Shown: piece after piece, positions 56,344 to 64,000 of the stretch
How positions within the stretch are numbered: the first letter of the stretch is position 1
Layout: every line of letters begins with the position of its first letter
DNA from: CAVYGM01 sp963768025
GTDB lineage: Bacteria > Bacteroidota > Bacteroidia > Cytophagales > Spirosomataceae
NCBI GenBank assembly: GCA_963768025.1
Contig: CAVYGM010000025.1
Coordinates: 1-64,000 of the forward strand
Reading direction: 5' to 3'
Length of the DNA stretch: 64,000 nucleotides
Notes under the pieces: model-generated
Database searches by the model: none
What the model was told of the DNA's origin: nothing
The model's input: the letters and a program-made list of their open reading frames with translations, nothing else
Translations under genes and position numbers: made by a program

Positions 56344-57240
56344 ATGGATGCAATAAAAAAAATAGAGAAGGTATCTCAATTCAATACGGAAAGAGGTCAA
56401 AAGACCCAGCACCCATTGATTGGTGTGCTCGACCAGTCGAAGTCAATCCCGATAGAGGAAGGACGTTGCCTGTCTGAGTTATACATTGTCTTTTTAAAAG
56501 AAGGAAAAAGTGGGGGATTAAAATACGGCCGCCATCAGTATGATTACGAGGACGGAACTATGCTTTTTATCGCACCGGGGCAGGTATTTGGGCATGATGG
56601 CCATGGAGAGATATTGCAACCGACTGGCTGGGCATTAACATTTCATCCTGATTTGATCCGAGGTACTTCCCTGGGCAAAAATATTAAAGAATATAGTTTT
56701 TTTTCGTACGATGTACACGAAGCGCTTCACCTTTCAGACCGGGAAAGGGAGGTTATTCTGGATTGTTTTCAAAAGATTCGGTATGAATTGGAGCATCCTA
56801 TTGACAAACACAGCAAGACGTTGATCGTGAGCACGATCGAATTATTGTTGAAATACTGCGTTCGCTTCTACGACCGGCAGTTTATTACCAGAGATCATAT
56901 CCACAAGGATATACTGATACGGTTTGAGGAATTGCTGGATGACTATTTTCAGTCAGATAAGCCCCAAACGATCGGTCTGCCTTCGGTGGCCTACTGTGGA
57001 GAACAGCTCAATTTATCAGCCAATTATTTTGGTGATCTGGTAAAGAAAGAAACCGGAAAAACGGCCATAGACTATATACAGGAAAAAGTGATTGATCTTG
57101 CAAAGGAGAAAATATTCGATATCAGCAAGTCTATCAGCGAAATTGCTTTTGAAATGGGCTTCAAATACCCGTCCCATTTTACCAGATTCTTCAAACAAAA
57201 AGTTGGTCAATCACCCAACGAATACCGGTCACTTAATTAA
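56344..57240 (+). CDS. AraC family transcriptional regulator
   Basis: 298-aa regulator. An N-terminal cupin-type sensor (about 25-110, with GTMLFIAPGQVFGHDGHGEI and PTGWALTFHPDLIRGT) is followed by a helical linker and the C-terminal double HTH. The second HTH carries the family signature: SISEIAFEMGFKYPSHFTRF then FKQKVGQSPNEYR. The following genes (carboxymuconolactone decarboxylase-like, aldo/keto reductase) read the same way and are probably its targets. It is divergent from the MBL-fold gene, which may also be controlled. The ligand is unknown. Confidence 0.93.
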   Translation: MDAIKKIEKVSQFNTERGQKTQHPLIGVLDQSKSIPIEEGRCLSELYIVFLKEGKSGGLKYGRHQYDYEDGTMLFIAPGQVFGHDGHGEILQPTGWALTFHPDLIRGTSLGKNIKEYSFFSYDVHEALHLSDREREVILDCFQKIRYELEHPIDKHSKTLIVSTIELLLKYCVRFYDRQFITRDHIHKDILIRFEELLDDYFQSDKPQTIGLPSVAYCGEQLNLSANYFGDLVKKETGKTAIDYIQEKVIDLAKEKIFDISKSISEIAFEMGFKYPSHFTRFFKQKVGQSPNEYRSLN

Positions 57241-57266
57241 TGGTTGTAACCCAATCAACGACTACC

Positions 57267-58124
57267 ATGAAACGTATTCTGTTCATCACTCTTATTTTTT
57301 GTTGCTCCTTATTGGAGGCACAATCACAGGTCAGAAAACCCACTCAAAGCACCGGAGATACAACCCGAGCGGACCGGGCCAATAAAAAGTATCAGCAACT
57401 GTTTGGTGCACCCGTTGTAATGCATGCAACCGATCCAGAGTTAATGACCATCCTACAGCGCTTTATATTTGGCGAACTTTTCTATATCGGAAACCTGGAC
57501 GATAAAACAAGAGAACTGATCACCATTACGGCACTCACTACGAATCAGACATTGCCTCAATTGAAAGCGCATACGAACGCTGCGCTGAACATTGGGGTCG
57601 AACCGATTGAAATAAGGGAGGTTGTGTATCAATTGGCCCCATTTATTGGCTACCCCAAAGTGTTAAATGCGCTGGATACCATCAACAGTGTGTTCAGAAG
57701 CCGCCAAATCGTACTTCCGTTGCCAAACCAAACAACCGTTGCGGAGGGTGAACGATTTGAAAAAGGGAAAGAAATGCAGTATCCGATCTACGGAGACGGC
57801 ATGAAGCAAAACACGAAAGATTTACCCGGTGAATTTGCCGAAGCACTACCCCGTATATTGACAGAGTCCTGCTTCGGTGATTTCTATACGAGAAGTGGAC
57901 TGGATATCAAAACAAGGGAACTGATGATCTTTTGTGCGTTGGCTACCTTAGGTGGCACTGAAAGACAGATGGCTTCACACGCTATCGGAAATATGAAGGT
58001 GGGGAATGATAAAGAAACTCTTATCTCAGCCATGGTTCATTGCTATCCTTACATAGGTTTCCCCAGGATTGCCAATGCCATCTATGCCATCAAGGAAGCG
58101 AAGATTGAAAAAGATGTGCGGTAA
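57267..58124 (+). CDS. Carboxymuconolactone decarboxylase family protein, two domains, exported
   Basis: 285 aa from ATG 57267, with a signal peptide (MKRILFITLIFCCSLLEAQS). Two carboxymuconolactone-decarboxylase-like (AhpD-fold) domains follow: first DDKTRELITITALTTNQTLP and LKAHTNAALNIGVEPIEIRE (about 75-115), then DIKTRELMIFCALATLGGTE and QMASHAIGNMKVGNDKETL (about 205-250). The paired Cys of AhpD is not seen, so a peroxidase role is unlikely. Related genes next to AraC regulators and aldo/keto reductases are common in Bacteroidota; the exact reaction is unknown. It starts 26 bp after araC. Confidence 0.88.
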   Translation: MKRILFITLIFCCSLLEAQSQVRKPTQSTGDTTRADRANKKYQQLFGAPVVMHATDPELMTILQRFIFGELFYIGNLDDKTRELITITALTTNQTLPQLKAHTNAALNIGVEPIEIREVVYQLAPFIGYPKVLNALDTINSVFRSRQIVLPLPNQTTVAEGERFEKGKEMQYPIYGDGMKQNTKDLPGEFAEALPRILTESCFGDFYTRSGLDIKTRELMIFCALATLGGTERQMASHAIGNMKVGNDKETLISAMVHCYPYIGFPRIANAIYAIKEAKIEKDVR

Positions 58125-58287
58125 GCTGATCCTTCGATATGACAAAACGCTTATATCATCTGATACAATTGTAGGAATGACTTGGTCAAATGACATCCAA
58201 TATGTTATTTATCAACTACTTAAAAAGAAAATAACTGGGCAGCGTTCCGCTGAAACCCACTGACTGCAAAAACGAATTAATTAAAAA

Positions 58288-59292
58288 ATGAAACCGATTC
58301 AGAAAAGAATATTGGGTACGAGTGGATTGGACGTGTCGGCACTTGGGCTGGGATGCATGGGTATGAGCTGGTCGTACGGGCCGCCGAGAGATAAGAAGGA
58401 AATGATCGCCCTGCTTCGTGCCGCCGTGGAAAGAGGTGTTACCTTCTTTGATACCGCCGAAGTGTACGGGCCGTTAGTAAATGAGGAGCTTTTGGGGGAA
58501 GCCTTAGCACCTTTTCGCGGGGAAGTGGTAGTAGCAACCAAGTTCGGCTGGTCACCCAGCCCTACTGACACCGACCGGTGGAGTATCATTAATAGCCAAC
58601 CTGAACACATTAAGAAGGTTGTCGAAGGATCGTTAAAACGATTGAAGGTGGAGGTGATTGACCTGTACTATCAGCATCGTGTAGATCCCGGAGTACCTAT
58701 TGAGGATGTAGCGGGGGCGGTGAAGGACTTAATTCTGCAAGGAAAAGTAAAGCACTTTGGCCTTTCCGAAGCAGGCGCCAAAACGATTCGCCGGGCCCAT
58801 GCAGTTCACCCGGTGGCTGCGCTGCAAAGCGAGTACTCCCTGTGGACCCGGGAGCCTGAAAACGAAATAATACCCACTTTGGAAGAACTGGGAATCGGAT
58901 TTGTGCCATTCAGTCCGCTGGGCAAGGGCTTCCTAACCGGAACAATTAATGAGAATACGAAACTAGACAGTACCGATTTTCGCTCCACCGTTCCCCGATT
59001 CAGTGCCGAAAACCGCAAGGCGAACCAGGCAATGGTAGACCTACTCCATAGAATTGCCCAGGAAAAGGAAGCAACGGCAGCTCAGATTGCCCTGGCCTGG
59101 CTGCTTGCCCAAAAACCCTGGATCGTGCCCATTCCCGGTACTACAAAACTGAATAGATTGGAGGAAAACCTTGGCGCACTGGCCATTGAACTCTCACCGG
59201 CAGACCTTGGTGAGATTGAAGAAGCCGCCGCAAAAATCGAGATCAGCGGAGCCCGGTATCCCGAGCAGATGGAGCGAATGACGGGCCTCTAA
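58288..59292 (+). CDS. Aldo/keto reductase
   Basis: 334-aa NADPH-dependent aldo/keto reductase. The start is MKPIQKRILGTSGLDVSALG with GCMGMSWSYG. The catalytic tetrad is visible: Asp and Tyr in FFDTAEVYGP, Lys in VVATKFGWSPS, and His in LYYQHRVDP. The C-terminal phosphate-binding part is WIVPIPGTTKLNRLEENLGA. It resembles AKR13/YakC-type enzymes that reduce aldehydes and ketones. It lies 160 bp after the carboxymuconolactone-like gene on the same strand. Confidence 0.95.
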   Translation: MKPIQKRILGTSGLDVSALGLGCMGMSWSYGPPRDKKEMIALLRAAVERGVTFFDTAEVYGPLVNEELLGEALAPFRGEVVVATKFGWSPSPTDTDRWSIINSQPEHIKKVVEGSLKRLKVEVIDLYYQHRVDPGVPIEDVAGAVKDLILQGKVKHFGLSEAGAKTIRRAHAVHPVAALQSEYSLWTREPENEIIPTLEELGIGFVPFSPLGKGFLTGTINENTKLDSTDFRSTVPRFSAENRKANQAMVDLLHRIAQEKEATAAQIALAWLLAQKPWIVPIPGTTKLNRLEENLGALAIELSPADLGEIEEAAAKIEISGARYPEQMERMTGL

Positions 59293-59335
59293 TAACCTGG
59301 TATGCGGAAGGCTTAGAAGCTGTGATCCTGATTCC

Positions 59336-59699
59336 TTACCATTCCTGAATTAGTATCCCAAGTTGCTTGTCCAAGAGAGCGAATTCCTTTGCTTTCCAAG
59401 GGCGTACCTGCATATTACTCAAATTAGGATGCAGAAATTCTGGATGCGTGGAAGAGACTTTCTGATATACTTCCTCAATATTCTCAGTTACCAGCCTAAA
59501 CTCCGGATTATGCTCGTTTGCCAGCGCCTCATTTCGAAAAATCATTCTGTCTCAATCCATTTTTCGCCACAACACAAAACGGATTCTCTGATTTTATTTC
59601 GACATGCTCAATTTCAAATTCAAGACAATCAGCAAATGGTTTCAGGGCATCCTTGATGTCGCGGTAAAAGACGTTTGGAACTAGCTTTATAAAGTCCAT
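59336..59699 (-). CDS. VOC (glyoxalase/bleomycin-resistance) family protein, frameshifted
   Basis: From ATG 59699 the text reads MDFIKLVPNVFYRDIKDALK, then PFADCLEFEIEHVEIKSENP and FCVVAKNG. After removal of one base near 59545 it continues as MIFRNEALANEHNPEFRLVT, ENIEEVYQKVSSTHPEFLHP, and PWKAKEFALLDKQLGILIQE. The whole is about 120 aa with the two beta-alpha-beta-beta-beta units of a VOC domain. Members bind metals or small molecules; the function is unknown. Taken unrepaired, only the C-terminal 69 residues would be called. Confidence 0.75.
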
Positions 59700-59806
59700 T
59701 GTACTACTGATTTTGTTTTTTTCTTTGGGGTATATGGTTCCAAATGTTCCGTAAAGCCATGTACCCCGGAGGCATCAGCGGTTAATAGTATAGAGAGTCG
59801 GAAGCA

Positions 59807-60412
59807 CTAAACACCCCGCCCGGGATCGGCCCCTTCGAGGCGTTGGGTTTCATAGAAATTAGTGGAAAATATAGGCGTGAGCAAAAACCACGCACAAACC
59901 AGAAGGACGTCTCCCCCGAGAAGGGCTATTGGATGACCTACGGCATGTCCTACCGGAAATAACACGGCTCCAAGCAAAAGCAGACCTACCTTCCAGACCC
60001 TATATTGTTTTGTAAGGAACAGGGTAATGGAGAGTAAGATCAGACCCAAAGGATAGAAAATTCCAGGAACCAAGGTAGACAGGGTCAATGCAAAACTCTG
60101 GGATAAAATTCCTACGGCTTCCGTTGCATGAGCCTCCCGAAGTAGGATATTCGCTCTAAACAATACCTGCATACTCGCCCCTGCCAACGCACCTATGAGC
60201 AAAATACAGATGACGAGTAATCTGAGGATACTACCAGTTTGGCCCATAAGGGAACGAATGGCCGGCAGTCCCCCGATAAAGAGCAGAAAACTGATGGATA
60301 GGCAAATAGTCCAATGAATCGTGTCAGGGCTCAGTTCCTGCAAAGCGTCCCCAAGTAGCAACACAACGGAGGAGGCTACTAAGGATATGAAACTTAGTTT
60401 GGTTTCTGTCAT
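59807..60412 (-). CDS. DUF4386-like integral membrane protein
   Basis: 201-aa polytopic membrane protein with about six segments: LSFISLVASSVVLLLGDALQ, IHWTICLSISFLLFIGGLPA, ILRLLVICILLIGALAGASM, FALTLSTLVPGIFYPLGLIL, VGLLLLGAVLFPVGHAVGHP and ALLGGDVLLVCAWFLLTPIF. The FPVGH..GHP block and general layout suggest the DUF4386 group, but the match is only by eye. It stands alone between the VOC and UxaA-like genes. Confidence 0.75.
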   Translation of the reverse strand: MTETKLSFISLVASSVVLLLGDALQELSPDTIHWTICLSISFLLFIGGLPAIRSLMGQTGSILRLLVICILLIGALAGASMQVLFRANILLREAHATEAVGILSQSFALTLSTLVPGIFYPLGLILLSITLFLTKQYRVWKVGLLLLGAVLFPVGHAVGHPIALLGGDVLLVCAWFLLTPIFSTNFYETQRLEGADPGRGV

Positions 60413-60550
60413 GCTATTGCTGATTTTCGAACTAGAAAAGACTCTCTGTCAAGGACTTTCACTGGACTGGTAAATATACGCAAGTTTTGCAGTCACTCAC
60501 AACAGTACCTCCTGGTTTCCAATACATAGCCTTACAAAACCGACTTGGGC

Positions 60551-62089
60551 CTACGTCAATGGCCCCGGATTGAACAACACCAGATCATTGTATAGTCCCA
60601 ACCGATCCGTAGCGACTTTTTTGGTGCCACTGGCTACGTCCAAAATTAGCTGAAAGAGCTCCCAGCCCATTTCTTCGATGGTTTTGGTGCCGAACGCGAT
60701 GGGGCCCGCGTCAAAATCAATCAGGTCGAACCAGCGGTTGCTGAGCTTGGAGTTGGAACTGACCTTCACCACCGGCACCATGGACAAGCCGTAGGGAGTA
60801 CCCCGGCCCGTAATAAACACGTGTACATTCATGCCGGCGGCGAGTTGGAGCGTACCACACACAAAATCACTGGCGGGGGTAGCCGCAAAATTCAGCCCTT
60901 TGGTGCGAATCTTCTCTCCCGGTGCCACCACATCCACAATCGGACTAGTACCCGACTTGGCGATGGAACCCAGGGCTTTTTCCACGATATTACTCAGCCC
61001 ACCCCGCTTGTTGCCGGGCGTAGTATTGGCCGAACGGTCCACCTGCCCCTGAGCCAGGTAAGCATCGTACCAGGCCATTTCGGCTTTCAGGGCCTGGGCT
61101 ACCTCCTCGTTGGCGGCACGGGCCACCAGCAAATGGATGGCATCCCGTACCTCCGTCACTTCCGAAAACATAACCGACCCACCGGCCCGGACGATCAAAT
61201 CGGCCGCAAAGCCAGCCGCCGGGTTGCCCGTCAACCCCGAAAAAGCATCGCTGCCGCCGCATTGCATTCCCACTACGAGGTCGGAGGCCGGGCAAGTTTC
61301 CCGTTGCCGTTCGTTCAGTTTTTTGAGGTGCTTTTCGGCTACCACCATGATGCCGTCCACCATTTCCTCAAAACCAGTGAAGGCTTCATCCTGCAAATAG
61401 AGAATAGAATTCCGGTCGTTGGTCTCGGAGGTAGGTAGCAGGCGTTCGGGTCGTAACTTCTCGCATCCCAAGCCAATGATCATTACCTCATCGCCAAAAT
61501 TCGGGTTCTGAGCAATGTGCTTGATCGTCCGGATGGGGATCATGGCCGCCGGGGCTTCAATGGCAATGCCGCAGCCATAGGAATGATTGAAAGTAACCAC
61601 GTCGTCCACATTGGGGTAGCGTGGGAGTAATTCCTGTTTGATTTTGGCGCTGATGTAGTTGGTCATGCCCGCCACGCACTGCACGCTGATGGTAATACCC
61701 AGCACATTTTTGGTACCCACCGTCCCGTTGGCATTTCTATACCCCCGAAATGTGTAGCCGGTCAGCGGTTCCGGGGCCGGTGCCGGGTCGGGTTGGTACA
61801 CAAGATCTTCCAGGTTGGGCGGTTGGGGCATCACGATATTCGTTTCGTTCAGCCAGGCCCCACTGGGAATATCGGTGGTGGTATAGCCAATAACCTGTCC
61901 GTACCGGATTACCGCACGGCCCTCGGGCAAATCTTCCAGGGAAACTTTATGCCCCATGGGTACATCCTGAACGAGTACCAGATCGTCGGAAATCCTCGTT
62001 CCTTTAACTAGCCCCAGGGGATTGGTGACAATGCCCACATTATCGGACGGTGCGGTTTTGAGCAGGGTACTTTCGGTGGTAGGTTTCAT
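60551..62089 (-). CDS. Altronate/galactarate dehydratase family protein (UxaA/GarD)
   Basis: 512 aa from ATG 62089. The N-terminal SAF domain (about 30-90, with DDLVLVQDVPMGHKVSLEDL and GQVIGYTTTDIPSGAWLNE) is followed by the dehydratase core: GYRNANGTVGTKNVLGITIS, the Cys-containing HSYGCGIAIEAPAAMIPI, IIGLGCEKLRPERLL, MQCGGSDAFSGLTGNPAAGF and FVCGTLQLAAGMNVHVFITG. The two Cys-containing loops fit the iron-dependent active site. It dehydrates a hexonate or hexarate. The GntP permease gene ends 9 bp upstream, so uptake and dehydration are one unit. Confidence 0.9.
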   Translation of the reverse strand: MKPTTESTLLKTAPSDNVGIVTNPLGLVKGTRISDDLVLVQDVPMGHKVSLEDLPEGRAVIRYGQVIGYTTTDIPSGAWLNETNIVMPQPPNLEDLVYQPDPAPAPEPLTGYTFRGYRNANGTVGTKNVLGITISVQCVAGMTNYISAKIKQELLPRYPNVDDVVTFNHSYGCGIAIEAPAAMIPIRTIKHIAQNPNFGDEVMIIGLGCEKLRPERLLPTSETNDRNSILYLQDEAFTGFEEMVDGIMVVAEKHLKKLNERQRETCPASDLVVGMQCGGSDAFSGLTGNPAAGFAADLIVRAGGSVMFSEVTEVRDAIHLLVARAANEEVAQALKAEMAWYDAYLAQGQVDRSANTTPGNKRGGLSNIVEKALGSIAKSGTSPIVDVVAPGEKIRTKGLNFAATPASDFVCGTLQLAAGMNVHVFITGRGTPYGLSMVPVVKVSSNSKLSNRWFDLIDFDAGPIAFGTKTIEEMGWELFQLILDVASGTKKVATDRLGLYNDLVLFNPGPLT

Positions 62090-62098
62090 GATCACGGT

Positions 62099-63535
62099 TT
62101 ACACAAAGGGAAAAAGTTTGGCCAATACCATAGACGCAATAAGTCCGGCAATCCCCATGACGGTGAGCAAATAGGAAAAGAACCGGATCGTTTCTTTTTC
62201 CACCATTCCCGCCATTTTGGTGATAATCCAAAAAGCACTGTCGTTCATCCAGGGGAAAATCTTGGAACCGCAGCCGATCACAATGGCCAGGTACACCGGA
62301 TGAAAACCGAAGCCCTGCGCACTGCTAAACCCATTCATCACGCCCACCGCCGTCACCATAGCCACCGTGGCTGACCCCTGGGCCGTTCGTACCACCAGCG
62401 TGATCAGAAACGCCAGGGGCAAAATCGCCGTTTGGTAGCCCTGGGCCATTTGTCCGATCTCCACGCCGATTCCCGTTTGCTGCAACATTTGTCCAAAGGT
62501 ACCTCCGGCGCTGGTAATGAGGATAATCATACCCGCGCTCATGAGCGATTCCGAAACATTTTTACTAAAAAGCTCTGCATTCTTCAACCGGCTCCACATC
62601 AGATACAGCGCGATAAAAGCCGAAATAAACAGCGCAATGTTGGCATCGCCGATCAGTTGAAAAGTAGTCAGCAGGTACGCCGGAAATCCAGCCACCTCCG
62701 TCTCTCCAGGAGGAATGACCATCCCCAGAAAGGTATTGCCGGTAATGAGCAGAATGGGCAATACGATGGGCAGGAGGGAAAGTCCAAGTCCTGGCAAATC
62801 CTGATCTTTGATTTCGGCGTTGTGTTCCAGTTCTTCTATCGTGATGTCGGGCGTATCGCGCATGGGAAGCTCCCATTTTGCATTGGCCCACAGGGCGTAC
62901 AGGTATCCACACAGTACGGTAATGACGCCAACCGCCAGGCCGCCGATCATCATCACGCCGATGTCCACGCCCAGCTCCTTGGCTACATACAAGGGCCCCG
63001 GCGTGGGCGGTACCAGCGAATGCGACATAACCCCACCTGCAATGGCGCACATCAGGTACAGGCTAAACCGCCCCGGATGGCGCACGCTCAAGGACTTGAC
63101 CAGCGGAATCATCAAATAGAATACGGTATCAAAAAATACCGGAATCCCCAACACAAAACTTCCCGAAAGGAAGGCGAAAGAAGCGCGCTTCTGCCCCACC
63201 AGCGCCATAACACTGCGGATAATGCGCTCCGCCCCACCACTTTTCATCAGGGCCGTGCCGATGAGGGAAGCAAACAGGATGAGAATCCCGATTTTGCCCA
63301 CCGTGTTGCCGAATGCGTTGGACAAACGCAACCCGATGGATTGCGTGGACAGGGCTTTGGCGGCGGCATCGTTCATGGAGCTGTGGATAGCATATTCATA
63401 AATCTGCGCCTGGGAAGTCAGGATGCCGGTAAATAGCGCGGCCAGCAAAAGCGACAACAACGCGTGCAAACGCAGCACGATGATACAAAAAAGCACTACG
63501 GCGATGCCAACGCTGACAATAAGTAGGGGGTCCAT
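62099..63535 (-). CDS. GntP family gluconate/hexonate:proton symporter
   Basis: 478 aa from ATG 63535 (MDPLLIVSVGIAVVLFCIIV); the frame extends 16 codons upstream but without family match. It has about twelve to fourteen membrane segments and GntP-type blocks: GNTVGKIGILILFASLIGTA, LSGSFVLGIPVFFDTVFYLM, HSLVPPTPGPLYVAKELGVD and RTAQGSATVAMVTAVGVMNG near the C-terminus. It imports gluconate or related sugar acids with protons. It is transcribed just before the UxaA/GarD-like dehydratase, so the pair takes up and dehydrates one sugar acid. No regulator or kinase is seen in the window. Confidence 0.93.
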   Translation of the reverse strand: MDPLLIVSVGIAVVLFCIIVLRLHALLSLLLAALFTGILTSQAQIYEYAIHSSMNDAAAKALSTQSIGLRLSNAFGNTVGKIGILILFASLIGTALMKSGGAERIIRSVMALVGQKRASFAFLSGSFVLGIPVFFDTVFYLMIPLVKSLSVRHPGRFSLYLMCAIAGGVMSHSLVPPTPGPLYVAKELGVDIGVMMIGGLAVGVITVLCGYLYALWANAKWELPMRDTPDITIEELEHNAEIKDQDLPGLGLSLLPIVLPILLITGNTFLGMVIPPGETEVAGFPAYLLTTFQLIGDANIALFISAFIALYLMWSRLKNAELFSKNVSESLMSAGMIILITSAGGTFGQMLQQTGIGVEIGQMAQGYQTAILPLAFLITLVVRTAQGSATVAMVTAVGVMNGFSSAQGFGFHPVYLAIVIGCGSKIFPWMNDSAFWIITKMAGMVEKETIRFFSYLLTVMGIAGLIASMVLAKLFPFV

Positions 63536-64000
63536 GCGGAAGGTAGGGGTAAAGATAGGGGGGTAAAAGCTCGCTACGATCACTTTTCATAGCTAAGATT
63601 GGTGATCAGGGTACAGAGGAGGCTGTATTGGCTGATCTACTTGATTTTGTCCAGGTTTGCTGAAAAAATGCTTCATTGCTATCGCTTGGCGGCTGATAGA
63701 GCGGGTAAAACCTGAGCGCTCATGGGAATGCCTTTGCCTCTTTTCCGGCGAAGTACCTCCGGCGGCTTTATTTATTCTCCTCCATAAGGCATTTTTTACC
63801 GATAAAATCTACGAATGAAGTACCCCGCCTTTTGGATTCCTGGCTTATAGGAAGCCTGATTTTTGGGATAAGAACACGAGAAGTCATGCGTCAATTTTTG
63901 AACAAAAAGCTTTGGCTCTGGTTCATTTTTTGAAAAGCCGCCGATCCCAAATTAGATTTCCAAAGTACCCCGTTGGTACAATTTTTTACAGAAAACTCCT
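63536..64000. other. Non-coding right edge
   Basis: The last 465 bp contain the upstream region of the GntP gene and then AT-rich DNA without any convincing frame. Several short poly-T and poly-A runs occur; no tRNA or repeat was recognised. Confidence 0.5.

Overview
The window looks like a chromosomal segment of a Bacteroidota bacterium of the order Cytophagales (Spirosoma/Dyadobacter/Runella-like). The evidence is a complete SusC/SusD pair with its own ECF sigma factor and FecR-type anti-sigma factor, several Bacteroidota-typical families (DUF2490, DUF1343/NamZ, DUF2141, GMC oxidoreductase with gluconate dehydrogenase subunit 3), and promoter-like TAnnTTTG boxes. Most genes are GC-balanced to GC-rich with many GTAC words. 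A few patches (8.0-9.2 kb, the intergenic DNA of 41-46 kb, 51.6-54.5 kb) are clearly AT-richer.

Layout. 1-4073: a very large CRISPR array, 61 repeats of 30 bp with 33-40 bp spacers, running off the left edge; its old (trailer) end is at 4073 and no cas gene lies in the window. 4.3-16.4 kb: a mixed metabolic block (pRiA4 ORF-3-like protein, GMC dehydrogenase pair, penicillin-acylase-type hydrolase, lipoproteins, two hydrolases, creatininase-like protein, pseudouridine synthase). 16.5-23.5 kb: ECF sigma, FecR, SusC, SusD, terminator. 23.6-26.5 kb: DUF2490 protein, esterase, and an orphan N-terminal piece of a FecR protein. 26.5-33 kb: TetR, TolC, HlyD and RND efflux operon with a shared palindromic operator. 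33-40.3 kb: thioesterase, ComA-like phosphosulfolactate synthase, DedA, AroE, NagA, RibD, PrmC, MoxR. 40.4-47.5 kb: NuoA, then an accessory island with an HTH repressor divergent from a 201-aa protein plus a PIN-like protein, a Vsr endonuclease, RuvB and unknown genes. 47.6-64 kb: amidase, NamZ-like, GNAT, S41 peptidase, HD hydrolase, DHFR-like, MBL-fold, AraC with carboxymuconolactone decarboxylase and aldo/keto reductase, DUF4386-like, and a sugar-acid pair (UxaA/GarD-like dehydratase with GntP permease).

Two things dominate the hunt. First, the CRISPR array contains two neighbouring four-spacer blocks (spacers 28-31 and 32-35) whose members match pairwise and in the same order at roughly 70 percent identity, while the repeats between them are identical. 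That is not what independent acquisition or recent duplication predicts. Second, at least twelve genes, including housekeeping ones (ruvB, nuoA, ribD, moxR), are broken by single-base indels, nearly all insertions. This is best read as residual sequencing error, and each is annotated as one gene.
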